This document shows, one piece after another, positions 46,040 through 58,189 of a stretch of DNA of 64,000 bases; the first letter of the stretch is position 1, and each line of letters begins with the position of its first letter. A program made the position numbers and the translations under genes. This DNA comes from Sinonovacula constricta (taxonomy: Eukaryota; Mollusca; Bivalvia; Cardiida; Solecurtidae). The stretch lies in the NCBI GenBank assembly GCA_007844125.1, contig CM017561.1:24109323-24173322 (forward strand). Reading direction: 5' to 3'. The notes under the pieces are model-generated. The model saw only the letters and a program-made list of their open reading frames with translations, had not been told where the DNA came from and did no database searches.

Positions 46040-47255
46040 TCACAACTCACATGAGTAGTTACGAATAGAACCAACAAAAGCTTCCAACAACTGACCTTGT
46101 GTCTTGGGAGTCAATGGTATTTTTCGACAGTTATTTCTTAAGACATTCAGTGCTTTGATTCCCTTTGCCGCCAAATGTTCAATATTATAACTAAAAGAAC
46201 CTGTATAGTTAAAAACTGCTCCAAGATAATTAAAAGAATCAGCAGTTTCAATTTCATTACCATTATATATCCATTTTTTTTCAGAAGATAAATGCCGTCC
46301 TCTGTTTCGGAAACCCACGATTTTAGTCTGAAGTACATTTACTTCTAAGCTCCATTGTTGACAATAATTAATATGTCTAATTTATTTTGTAAATCTTTAG
46401 GAGAATCTCCCAGTATGACCATGTCATCAGCAAATAGTAAGACACTAAACAAAACATAATTTATGCCAATATTCCATGCTGTGTTGGATCTTTAAACCAG
46501 TTCAAGGCCGTCCAAGAACAATGACTTAGGGGCAGGGGAGATAACCTCGAATTGCCCCAGTCCAACATAACGCGTAAGAAAACCAGAGACGCTACATGTA
46601 TTACATTGCCTCAAACATGACTTAACTTCACTATACATATTCTTTAGTACACGTAGCATCTTACCTTTAATACCAGTTTTATGTTATTTATTCCACAGTG
46701 AATTGCTATTAATACCATCTAAAAAAAATTTTCAGATCAATCATACCTGCATATAATTGTTTATTATTAAACATAGAATGATGAAAATAGATTGTAAAGC
46801 AAACATTGCATCAACGGCTGATTGACTTTTTTCTAAAACAATACTGATAATCACCTATACTTGAATAGGTCTCAGTGTATGTATTAATTCTTTTGTTTAA
46901 AACTGAGGTAAGCAATTTTGCAAAAAACACTTAATTATGTTATACCACGGTAGTTGTTAGGGTCATTCTTGTCCCCCTTTTTATGTAAGGGGACAAGAAT
47001 ACCCTTTGCCCATTCTTCCGGAAAACATCCCGAATCAAATATCGCGTTAAAAATATCACATACATGTCCAGCAATAATATCCTTGCTTTCAATAAAATAT
47101 TCATTAATAAGCCCATCAATACAATTAGCTTTACAGCGGTTTAAATTATTAATATATAAAATCCCTTCCTCAACCGTAATCTTTCTGAGATAACTTTCAT
47201 TATCAGAACAATTGTTAAAATCATATTCGTTACAAAAAAGCATCCGCATCTTCAT
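46040..47255 (-). pseudogene. decayed LINE reverse transcriptase
   Basis: Minus-strand pieces in order fit one reverse transcriptase: KANCIDGLINEYF and PEEWAKGILVPLHKKGD with NNYRGIT (47255-46935); then AKLLTSVLNKRINTYTETYS and DYQYCFRKKS (about 46925-46820); DAMFALQSIF (about 46810); SEVKSCLRQCNTCSVSGFLT (about 46650); the catalytic-site motif LLFADDMVILGDSP (about 46400); and the thumb-like part KIVGFRNRGRHLSS with NYLGAVF (46340-46040). Several frameshifts and stops separate them, for example near 46372 and 46827. No flanking LTR is seen. A transposon relic, not a host gene. Confidence 0.85.
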
Positions 47256-48004
47256 TTTGACTTTTGAAAATATTCTTATCTAAGTTTAAAAGTAATTATA
47301 GAACTGATTTATCGATAAATCCCCTTCAACTTTTCTTTTTGTTTTTTTTAAAAACATCCAAAATTGTTTAGCTTTACCGGTTTTAAATAGTTTTTTAGTG
47401 TTATCGTTTACATTTTGCTTTATCAATTAATTAGGTTTTTTTTACATAATTTATTTAAGTAAATCTAATAACCATTTCAATTGTCTTTGTGTTTTTTTTG
47501 TATCTGCCGGCTTTTCACACTTCTTGTGCATTTGTCTCCGGATATCTGAATTATAATTATGTATGTATTTGCACATTCAAAAGAAGGCAGATTAATGAAT
47601 ATGTTTTCTTGTTTTTGCAGTCTTCAGACTTTTATTACCTGGAAATGTGCATATATCTTTGTTTGACATCATAATGAAAATATAGAATGGTCTCTCCTTT
47701 GCCAAGCAATCTCATTACTAATGGAGTATATTGGTAAAATGGAAATTATCTCCCTTGTTAGTTAATTTTCGAGCTGTTCAAAACAGTAGCAATCGGAACT
47801 CCTCGGGTAATTCACGAATCATCTCTCGGGTGTATGTAGGTAGTCGAATTATCTCGGCCATTTCCCTAAATGGGACTTCTTTTGTGACAGACGTCAAAAC
47901 AAAGCAATCTCCTCACAGCGATTACGTCACGCGTTGCTACTTAAATCTCTGCCCCCAGCAAGGAGCAAGGATCACGTGACGATAGGTTATCACGTGAAGT
48001 AAAC

Positions 48005-48202
48005 ATGGCGGCCTCCGTAAACACACTTCGAAAGAAAGTGTGTCAAAATTGTTTTTTATGTAACGAGAAAAAGCGGCATTTTAATGAAGCTGATTACAAA
48101 GACGGGATTTTAATAAATAAAATTAGTTGTATTCTGTACAGTACGGTGAAATTTGAATTTCATAATTGCATACAAACTCCCCGCAGTGATTACTTCCCTT
48201 GA
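48005..48202 (+). CDS. small open frame inside transposon M2, doubtful
   Basis: Starts in the good context 'gtaaacATGGCGGCC' after two CACGTG sites and a CG-rich stretch. It reads MAASVNTLRKKVCQNCFLCN EKKRHFNEADYKDG, with a paired-cysteine pattern CQNCFLC, then runs into the small M2 copy at 48173. About 55 residues predate that insertion. It could be a captured first exon of a host gene, the N-terminus of a lost transposase, or chance. No function is recognised. Confidence 0.25.
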   Translation: MAASVNTLRKKVCQNCFLCNEKKRHFNEADYKDGILINKISCILYSTVKFEFHNCIQTPRSDYFP

Positions 48203-48256
48203 CAGTACATTATATTATTATTTAAGTAGCATGACGTAATCGCTGTGAGGAGATTG
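48173..48256. mobile_element. 84-bp minimal M2 copy, inverted inside M2
   Basis: Its ends are CAAACTCCCCGCAGTGATTA and TAATCGCTGTGAGGAGATTG, the two ends of the surrounding M2 element in opposite orientation. Flanked by AATTGCATA and AATTTCATA (one mismatch), again a 9-bp duplication. Confidence 0.88.
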
Positions 48257-49397
48257 AATTTCATATTTTTTTCATATTTTAAATTACTTTTTATTTTTAA
48301 TATGATAAATTGATATTTTTAAAGGAAAGGTTCTATATTTTGAGGAGATACGTCCAGAAAACAACAACAACAACAACAAACTATCCGCCTGTATTTGGGC
48401 GAATGACTTGCTGGTGGCAGTGATATAATGTACTGTCAAGGGAAGTAATCACTGCGGGGAGTTTGAAAACAAAGATGACAGCTCGGATGACAGCTCACTA
48501 TAGTACGATGCCTGTAAAAATTCACTTTGTGGCTGCTTCAATTTAAATCATCCAAGTTTAATTTACCCGGCGCAGTGCTCAAAGACACAGCTGTCAAACG
48601 ACGCCATTGTTTATGTTTTGTGCGAACTACATTTTAAGCATCTTCTTCCGACTTCCGGCGAACAAAACGATCGTGATTTAAGCACGTATCATTGCACCAG
48701 ATACATCCGAGGGATGATTGTTCCGATTACGGAATTACCCGAGGAGTTCCGATTGAAAACAGTAGGTATGTCCTTTTAGTTGGAATTCTTGGACTTTATC
48801 GCATGTTCTTTTGTAGATATTGCAATTACAAACAGTGAAATTTCTGACTTCAATTAAATACTTATAGAGATATGTTATTTAAAAAAGAAAATGAAATGAT
48901 GATGGTTAAGCTGGGTATCACAAGAAATGCAGAAAAGTCACCATACACTCCAAAGAGCACAAGCATAAAATCCGCGTGAAACAAGTGAAAGGACCTACTT
49001 TAATTTCAGGATTATTCAGGGGAGACGATTCATTAATGTCTTTGATAGTACAAGATTTCTTTGTGCATTATGTCTAGACTAGGTAAGATAAAAAGAATGT
49101 CACGATCGTGACTTCATAAGCCTTTTAAGTAGGGTTGGTTTTAATGTTTGCCATCTATCATACCCAAGGTCTCTGTTAGAAAAGAGGTATATTATATGCT
49201 GTGTGTGTATGTATATAGCTTATGAGTTACCTTCGTAAAATAAAGATACAGAAGAAGAAAAGATCCTTACCACTTACTAGTTTTTTGTTTGACTGTCATC
49301 CATTGCGTTATTGTAATTGTCATTTTTATGTTTGCTTAGGCCTACACTTGGAAATTATACTCATTAATTCTAAACACATATACTACTATTACTACTG

Positions 49398-49442
49398 CTA
49401 ATGATGATGATGATGACGATGATGATGATGATGATGATGATG

Positions 49443-49531
<89 letters not shown>

Positions 49532-49553
49532 TATAATAATAATAATAATAATA

Positions 49554-49610
<57 letters not shown>

Positions 49611-49661
49611 CATCATCATAATCATCATCATCATCATTAGCAGTAGTAATAGTAGTATTGG

Positions 49662-49729
<68 letters not shown>

Positions 49730-49730
49730 A

Positions 49731-49806
<76 letters not shown>
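49398..49806. repeat. (TGA)n(TAA)n(TTA)n compound microsatellite
   Basis: About 400 bases of TGA/TAA triplets changing to TTA/ATT triplets near 49555, so the run is roughly palindromic. A second TTA block follows 49660. Confidence 0.95.
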
Positions 49807-49808
<2 letters not shown>

Positions 49809-49937
49809 AGTAAAATGTAACATAATCACGTTTTTTTTTTCATCCACTAAACTCTTACAGAAAGCAGCAAAATATTGGACTTCTTAACCGGAAATTATCA
49901 TTCGATTTAAGGTGAGTTGTTTCAGTTCACTTCTTAA

Positions 49938-50782
49938 AGGCATCTCAAAACCCTTATATAAGTGACCCCCCCCCCCCCCCCCACCCCCATTTATTGCCCC
50001 ACTCAGCATGTGAGGGCATCTGTTTTCTGATAAGCCAGGCTGCCACAGTCAGTAACGATGTGTCTGTCACACAGGTATTGTTCAAGATCCAAGTGTATGT
50101 ATGCTTTATCTGGGGGTTGAACATAGTCATTCACAGTTTGTAAAGGAAACAGTTATGAATATACCAATAACGCAATCATATATATATATATATATTTATG
50201 TAAATCTTTATTTGTTTTCTTTCTTACTTTGTTGGTTGAATTTGATTTTGTTATTTCTTATAGATTTTGTTATTTCTATCATTCTTTAAGTTCTCATATA
50301 TATTTTAAGTTATATTTTATTTTGTAAAATGTAACGAAATGTTTTTAACAAAAGCAATTTAAAAAGTCATTCATTGTCAGAATAATGTCCTTCATACTCA
50401 TTTTAAGTCATTTTGAATACTAAAACTTGTATCTCTCATGTATTTTCAAAATTAAATATTTTGCTATGAAATAAATGCATAATCTTGCAGTTACAAAATT
50501 GACACCTAGTAATTAATGCAACATTTTTAAGGGATCATATAGTAAACAACCCACATTATCACTAACAATAATGTTTGTGGCTTTGTGTAAAACTAGCCTA
50601 CTGTCTCACATCCATACTAGCAGGTAATTTAGTTTTGCATTAATCCATCAGAGGTTTTACTGTGACAGATTAGTACTATGGTGGCTAAAGACTCCCTGCA
50701 GTGATGACCAGCAATTAGCAGGTCTGGTCATAGCATGTGGGGACCTGGCTCAGTGGGATACCACATTCCTTTCGAGATGCCT
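49938..50782. mobile_element. TTAA-flanked MITE, family T2, compact copy
   Basis: TTAA at 49934-49937 and 50783-50786. Left end AGGCATCTC and right end GAGATGCCT are perfectly inverted. At 845 bp, it lacks the 1-kb central expansion of the copy at 24889-26724, with a short TA run (50179-50195) in its place. Near its right end is 'gacctggctcagtgggatac', a tRNA A-box-like phrase. Confidence 0.9.
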
Positions 50783-53700
50783 TTAATTGAGGAAAACAAA
50801 TGATTTGTGAACCTGTTAGTGTTACTTAATGTGACACGTTTTATTGACCTTAATACACTCAAATTTTATTGTCTCTTGCGACCAATACATTTTATGCAAT
50901 AATGATTTGTTTTGCACGACAACAATAAACCGCTTTTGGTATTTGACCCTGCCTTACCTGAAGACCAGGTACAATGTAAGACTACTAACACAGATCAGCA
51001 ACACTCCGACAAACATTCCACTGCTTTTACACACGACACTTTGACTGTACGTCGGTGTCTTTGATTGATACTTGCAATATTCTTATAAAGAACGTGTTAA
51101 TTACCAACTCTAAAACGTTCTCTGCTAACAATTGTCTGCATCTAAAACACTATCCTAAATACAGACCTCGCAGCAAATAGTGTCGTCAATCCTGATCAGC
51201 TGGGGTGTGGTTGGAGGCTGATCTGGATTTTAACAGTTTACCTTAGACAGATCACTTCATTTAAACAGGTTAAGACTTATTTCTATCCGGAAGCTTTAAT
51301 ACGCTATTGCTGCAGAAAGCACACACGTATATAGACGTTTATAGATAGGATCAATCGCTTCAGGCCAATTGTTAATTATAAAGTTGTTATAACCTCGGAA
51401 TACTTGACAAAAATCTTACGCAATTATTACAAAGGACAGCACAAGTTGTTACGTCATAACTACTACTTTTAACAGGCGCCGATCTGCACCCCCCCCCACA
51501 CACACACACACACTTCGCCATTCTTCCTGACCCCGCACCCCGAGCACATGTACGTGAACTGCTATACTAGATTTAAATGTGGAGGTGAGCGAACGCAACT
51601 ACGCTAAATGATTGTATATCTAAGTCGAGAGAATATATATATATATAAGGCAAAAGACTTACTACTGATAGTTTTTCTTTACCATAGTCAGAATTAATTT
51701 TAAAGAATACATTACGCATACCCCTCAAAGCTCACCCCCTTTTGATGTAATCGCAGAATGCATTGTCATGCAACTCAAGGTCCGCCAAACCGCTTGTTTT
51801 GTTATTTAGCAATGTTTCTGTTGTTATTAAAGAAATAGCTAACAGCGGCAAATTTGCAAATTAGCAGGAATTTGCATTAAGCAAAAATTAACTACCATAA
51901 GATGGTTTATTATGCTAATACAAACAAAACACACATCTATCTTTTCAAACAGCACCTATTCATCTCAACTCTTTAAAACAATCTCAAGGTATTCCCTCTT
52001 TTCTCATTTAAAGGGACTTTACTGTAACTATTAAAAACTACATTCTTATCTCCCTTGTGGGTAGGTCTCTGGTATAGAATTACTGCAGAAAACGTAAGAT
52101 TTTTTCCACTTTCTAAACTTTTGAAAAACACTTAAGACAGAAGCATGTGCATAAAATGCGCAAAAAATGGAATCTTGTGGATTGAGATAAGAATTAATTA
52201 AAAAAATAGCGCACAAAAAAATAAATATATATTTTTATATAAAGTTCATGTATATGAAATTACTTTTAAACAAGGGAGAAAACTAAAATATTTCGTTCGT
52301 TTCGAAAATGGAAAATACATGCGTTCCTCGAAGACAAATCATGACGACGATGTATCCGACTTTCGTTAAAAGTCACTTCAATTAGAGGGTTATAATTAAC
52401 AGTTTATTATATGTTCCTGTCCGATGAAGTGTTTTTAAAACATAAAACGAGTGGTTGCTTATCGTCAATCTGAGCTAGTTCTTAGTATTTGTTTTTGGAA
52501 AATTGCAATGTTTGTTTTGAACAGCCAGGGTGGCAACTACCCGATGAACGCTGTACATATTCGTCATATGTGTGTTATAAATACTCTGGATTAAGAATAA
52601 ATCCCGATTCCAAGGACATACTTTCAACAAGCTTTCTCGTGTGCATTTTAAATGCTGTCGAAATGTTAAGCCTCACAACTTGTCAGCACTAGACGTATCA
52701 CATTTCATGCGATCTTCGTATACTTACGCACAATTGTTGTTTCGAGAAATGCTGAAATATTGATCCTAAATAGCCTTATTTGCACATATAATTAGACCAC
52801 AACAACCCATGAATTGATGATATATAAGAACCACGGTGAGGCTGAACTGCTGAAAGAACACGTTTCATAGTCTCCTCATAGACTGCACGTCCAATTTATT
52901 CCGTTACTCTCCATTAAATATCCTACTTGCCCGTGGCATATTTAGTTCACTTTTCGCCGTTTCCGGCAATATTTCGTTGGTCGCTTCATAATCCGATGAA
53001 GATTTCAGTCTAATGATAAAGATCGTTCTTTCATTGTTTCAACAGACTTTTTAAAATGTGACGTCATTGTTATACTTCTAGTCTCCAGAGTGAAGAGTAT
53101 GGATTTTGTAAGAAGTATTATGATTGGCAAATTCTTGTTCTATTCAGTTCGATAAGACGACAGAAAATTTACCAATAAAACCACGGTATCGTGGGTATCC
53201 GACGGTGACTGAATTGTGGCTGCCTTAGCCTCTCAGCTCATGATTTTGTCTTAAAGCAGTGACTGAAAGTTCCTGTGATTGTATCTTCTAAATAAACAGT
53301 GATGCATCGGTGGTCATACCTAGGTTTGTGTCTACAGTTTTCATCATTACTAGTTGAACGTAACTATTATGTATAAACATGTGTAGGTGCTTTTATGTTG
53401 TTGAGTGAAAAAAACTTTAGCGTCAGGGATCAGCAATCGTTTTTATGTTGCTATAATACAGGTTTGGGCAGCACTCTCAATGTTTTGGTTGTCTTCAAAA
53501 TGACAATGATATGATTCAGTTTCAAAGATTTTGACCTTTTTAACTTCAATTAATTGAAGAAAGAAAAATATGTAAATTAGTTTATACCTGTCGGGGCTCA
53601 AAATAAACAGGTTTATGGCGGACAATCAGAGGTTGCTAACTTGACAGAAACAACAACAAAAGAAACAAACGACTTCGAGCATTTTGTGAGAAAATAGTTG

Positions 53701-54220
53701 TGTGACCTAATATTGTTTAAAGATATTTTCAACATCATTTGCGATAGTCAACGTTGGTAAATATCATTGATTGGGCTATTGTAGCGGTCGAATGGGATAT
53801 TCATGAAGTCATTGGCCATCTTGACAAAAATGGGCCACCTTGCATTTTGAGATGGTTTTCTGTGTTTATCCATCAAACATGTCCATGCAAGTGTTTTTGC
53901 GAAATTCCATGCGTGCATCACACGCACGACTTTGCCTTAAATGGGGCTTTTTATGCCTGGCTATGAAACTCAGTTTAATGGACATTCTGATGTCTGTCTG
54001 CTCAGGGTCTGCACTATTTACCCCTATGGCGCTTGATCACATTTGTTGCCTCTGCCTATATGTTGCATGCGAATAAAGTACAATTGTTCGAGAACCTTTT
54101 AACAGGACGGTCAATATTTGTAATGATAGTATTCAGCAACAGACAAGGGTACGATACATTTACCACGTTTCTATTCCGTTCTCTTAGGAGAAGTCGTAAT
54201 TCGTCGTCTCAGTTCATTGA

Positions 54221-54613
54221 CAATCGGAACACCTCGGATAATTCAAGAATCATCTCTTGGATGTATGTAGGTAGTCGGATCACCTCGGCCATTTCTCTAA
54301 ATGGAGCTTCTTTTGTGACTGACGTCAAAACAAAGATGACAGCTTGGATGACAGATCACTACAGTACGATGCCTGTAAAATTTCAATTTGTGGCTGCTTT
54401 AATTTGAAATCATCCAAGTTTAATCTACCCAGCGCAGCAAACACACAACTGTCAAACGACGCCATTGTTTATGTTTTGTGCGAACTACATTTTAGGCATA
54501 TTCTTCCGACTTCCGGCGAACAAAACGATCATGATTTTTGTAAGTATCGTTGCCCTAGATACATCCGAGGGATGATTGTCCCGTGGACGGAATTACCCGA
54601 GGAGTTCCGATTG
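54221..54613. mobile_element. TIR transposon family M1, copy 2 (no insertion)
   Basis: Left end CAATCGGAACACCTCGGA, right end CCCGAGGAGTTCCGATTG. Flanked by AGTTCATTGA and AGTTAATTGA, a 10-bp duplication with one mismatch. It is the empty-site partner of 47790-48755. An open frame (54344-54619) with a 'CELHF...CKYRCPRY' pattern crosses it and ends beyond the right arm; copy 1 keeps CELHF but loses the rest to changes, so it is probably a relic. Confidence 0.87.
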
Positions 54614-55311
54614 AGTTAATTGAATATAATTTGTAACGGTGTCGACGATGGCTGAACATGAAGTGGATACGGGTGACTGCTTGTGGGCTGGGACGGGGGT
54701 GGGGGCTCAATACAATATACACCTGAGGGCAAATGACTTAACAAGAAGGGCAGATAGCAACCTAGGTTGGTGGTAAAAACTATTCAAAAATGTCGTTGTT
54801 CGTGGTTGTTTAAATGTTGGATAAACGTCAAAACCTGGAATAACGTAACACAGCAAGTCAACGTCTCTAACTGAGTCAGGTAAAACATTTTTGCAATAAT
54901 CAGACCGCTGTACGTTGTACTGCTCATTTCGTTATTGTCTCTCTGTAGTATTACACTTTCGAGCTTATATAAACTTCTTAATAGAACGTGCGTGTTGTAT
55001 AACTAAAACACTGAATGCAGTATATCCTATGGAAGGGTCAAGTCCTTTTTCGAAAACTTGCGATAATGTATATAACTGGGTGTTCTGTGTATAGAATTGT
55101 TGCTGATTACATGTTAAACTTTATTGTTGTTAACTTTTTTTGAAAACTAAATTTCAATCGTTTCAAAAACAAATACACAACGGGCCAGACCAGGCTCTAT
55201 TGGTGTGTGTGTGTTTAAGAACGAGACACACTTAGCGCACTATAATCATCTCAATGGAATTAATCGGAAAGAAAATTGTTTTGATAAGATAAGATATTGC
55301 TCATCAAATAT

Positions 55312-56375
55312 AACATACCATTTTACACACAAGCTCAGGCAACTACAGCATACCATTTTACACACAAGCTCAGGCAACTACAGCATACCATTTTACACAC
55401 AAGCTCAGGCAACTACAGCATACCATTTTACACACAGGCTCAGGCAACTACAGCATACCATTTTACACACAGGCTCAGGCAACTACAGCATACCATTTTA
55501 CACACAGGCTCAGGCAATTACAGCATACCATTTTACACACAGGCTCAGGCAACTACAGCATACCATTTTACACACAAGCTCAGGCAACTACAGCATACCA
55601 TTTTACACACAAGCTCAGGCAACTACAGCATACCATTTTACATACAAGCTCAGGCATCTACAGCATACCATTTTACACACAAGCTCAGGCAACTACAGCA
55701 TACCATTTTACATACAAGCTCAGGCAACTACAGCATACCATTTTACACACAAGCTCAGGCAACTACAGCATACCATTTTACACACAAGCTCAGGCAACTA
55801 CAGCATACCATTTTACATACAAGCTCAGGCAACTACAGCATACCATTTTACACACAAGCTCAGGCAACTACAGCATACCATTTTACACACAAGCTCAGGC
55901 AACTACAGCATACCATTTTACACACAAGCTCAGGCAACTACAGCATACCATTTTACATACAAGCTCAGGCAACTACAGCATACCATTTTACACACAAGCT
56001 CAGGCAACTACAGCATACCATTTTACACACAAGCTCAGGCAACTACAGCATACCATTTTACATACAAGCTCAGGCAACTACAGCATACCATTTTACACAC
56101 AAGCTCAGGCAACTACATCATACCATTTTACACACAAGCTCAGGCAACTACAACATACCATTTTACACACAAGCTCAGGCAACTACAGCATACCATTTTA
56201 CATACAAGCTCAGGCAACTACAGCATACCATTTTACACACAAGCTCAGGCAACTACAGCATACCATTTTACACATAAGCTCAGGCAACTACAGCATACCA
56301 TTTTACACACAAGCTCAGGCAACTGCAGCATACCATTTTACACACAAGCTCAGGCAACTACAGCATACCATTTTA
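55312..56375. repeat. 35-bp minisatellite, about 30 copies
   Basis: Unit CTACAGCATACCATTTTACA + 'cacaagctcaggcaa', very homogeneous. Open in all three + strand frames because the unit carries no stop in any phase, giving frames of up to 503 codons with a 35-residue period. No start context or splice support; not a gene. Confidence 0.95.
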
Positions 56376-56960
56376 CACACACACACCCAGGCAAACATAA
56401 CATACCATTTTATACACACACCCAGGCAAACATAACATACCATTTTATACACAAGCTCAAGCAACTACAGCATACCATTTTACACCCACACCCAGGCAAA
56501 CATAACATACCATTTTATACACAAGCTCAGGCAACTACAGCATACCATTTACACACACACCCAGGCAAACATAACATACCATTTTACACACAAGCTCAGG
56601 CAACTACAGCATACCATTTTACACACACGGACACTCAGGCGAACATAACATATCACTTTACACAAACTAAGGCAAACATAACATACCATTTTATACACAA
56701 ACTTAGGCAAATATAACATTCCATTTTACACACAAACTAAGGCAAACATAACATTTTACACACACACCCAGGCAAACATAACATACCATTTTATACACAC
56801 ACCCAGGCAAATATAGCATACCATTTTATACACAGACTAAGGCAGATATAACGTACCATTTTATACACAGACTAAGGCAAATATAACATATCATTTTACA
56901 CTTAGACACAGGCAGATATAACATACCATTTTACACATAACTTAGGAAAATATAAGAAAC
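56376..56960. repeat. diverged end of the 35-bp minisatellite
   Basis: Variant units ('acacacccaggcaaacataa cataccatttta', 'acaaactaaggcaaatataa') of about 32-36 bases continue the array with growing divergence. Confidence 0.85.
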
Positions 56961-57491
56961 ATGGATGCAGCTCATCAAATTTAATATACAGCTTCACCAT
57001 TTTTCTTCTTGATATCTTTCAAGAGGTCAAGGTCGCGTATTAAATAAAGCTTTTTGGCATTTCCTTTATGCATGCTTATTTTAAGATTGTTACTGTTTTG
57101 TTAATTTAATTGACTTTTCCAGTGTCCTATTGTTATTCGTTCTGATTTACTTCTGTTGCTACTTCTTTTCCTTTATTACACTTTTTTCCGTCTTATCTCC
57201 ATGCAAATTCTCTCCTGCTAGATTGTGTTATTAACACACGAATACTTAACGATCTTTTACAATCAAAGTGACAAGTATCACATTTTAAAAACCTGACGTC
57301 AAATAACGCATACCTTGAACAGACAGTCTCCAGTGGGAGCTTACTGATACCTGGATATACGCTATTTACTAAATTGAATCAATGTGTGTTTCCTTAATAT
57401 ATTCGTTGTTAACCTCTGCAAAGTCACCACAATGGCGGTTCTGGTCTAATACCCGCCATGAACTTCTGTAACCTGCCGACCCGGACGGGTT

Positions 57492-57555
57492 TATATATGT
57501 CACTATTCGACACCAGCACATACACGGTCCTTCATAACATAACTACAACCTTCAG
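57492..57555 (+). promoter_or_regulatory. candidate oxidase promoter and leader exon
   Basis: A TATATAT box at about 57492-57498 is followed about 25-30 bases later by a plausible start region and then by a splice-donor-like 'ttcag|gtaaca' at 57555/57556. The oxidase coding exon begins with an acceptor (tttatttacag) at 60547. A non-coding first exon here spliced to 60548 would fit. No transcript evidence. Confidence 0.35.
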
Positions 57556-57812
57556 GTAACAAGATCTAGCCATGGACAAAGTTTCACCCCTTTTTATTGA
57601 CAATTTTAGTGTTTTGTTATAACTTTTAAAGGTAATTAGATGTATTGCTGGAAAGTTCGCAGCAGGTAATTCTGAACCGGATCAGCCATCATTCAACTTT
57701 AGCTGCATGATCTTGATCTATATCTTGTTGGCTCGACTGATTTTAAAACACACCAATCATTATAACTCAACATTCTTTCAAAACTCAACATTCTTAAAAG
57801 TAGTTCTCTATT

Positions 57813-58072
57813 GTTTGCCTGTGTCAAGTACCGTTTGCCTGTGTCAAGTACCGTTTACCTGTGTCAAGTACCATTTGCCTGTGTCAAGTACCGTTTGCCT
57901 GTGTCAAGTACCGTTTGCCTGTGTCAAGTACCGTTTACCTGTGTCAAGTACCGTTTACCTGTGTCAAGTACTGTTTGCGTGTGTCAAGTACCGTTTGCCT
58001 GTGTCAAGTACCGTTTACCGTCAAGTACCGTTTGCCTGTGTCAAGTACCGTTTGCCTGTGTCAAGTACATGT
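57813..58072. repeat. 20-bp minisatellite, about 13 copies
   Basis: Unit GTTTGCCTGTGTCAAGTACC, with one shortened unit near 58015. Open in three frames; an artefact. Confidence 0.95.
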
Positions 58073-58189
58073 AACATATTCTTATCCCTGTTCTGGGTCA
58101 TCGTGGTATAGGTTCTGCAAGAAATCTAAGACAATACGATTTAGAACAATACCTCTATTGTTAGACAATGCAAAATTTGAGGAAAAAAA

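Larger units (their letters stand above)
47905..48465. mobile_element. TIR transposon family M2, inserted in M1
   Basis: Left end CAATCTCCTCACAGCGATTA and right end TAATCACTGCGGGGAGTTTG are imperfectly inverted. Flanked by a perfect 9-bp duplication AAAACAAAG (47896-47904, 48466-48474), which occurs once in the empty M1 copy near 54330. The interior includes two CACGTG motifs, the open frame 48005-48202, and a smaller M2 copy. Confidence 0.88.
47790..48755. mobile_element. TIR transposon family M1, copy 1, hosting nested elements
   Basis: Left end CAATCGGAACTCCTCGGG and right end CCCGAGGAGTTCCGATTG are inverted; the perfect arm is 24 bp. A perfect 10-bp target duplication AAAACAGTAG flanks it (47780-47789, 48756-48765). 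Removing the insertion at 47905-48465 leaves a sequence collinear with copy 2 at 54221-54613. Duplications of 9-10 bp fit Mutator-like elements best, but the short arms leave this open. Confidence 0.9.
45463..57490. other. intergenic region between divergent genes
   Basis: Lies between the starts of the cadherin-like (-) and oxidase (+) genes. It holds a dead LINE, nested transposons, satellites and a T2 MITE, each listed. 50790-54200 and 54630-55300 carry only short unrecognised frames and small simple repeats, such as (CA)n near 51496. Confidence 0.5.

Noticed and set aside
52489..52692. 67-codon frame with several cysteines
   Set aside because: No similarity, no splice or promoter support; length within chance expectation.
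53754..54076. Cysteine-rich short frames on the + strand
   Set aside because: Overlapping short frames without splice support or recognisable family pattern.
55205..56716. 503-codon open frame on the + strand
   Set aside because: It is entirely a 35-bp tandem repeat whose unit has no stop in any phase; overlapping frames are equally open.
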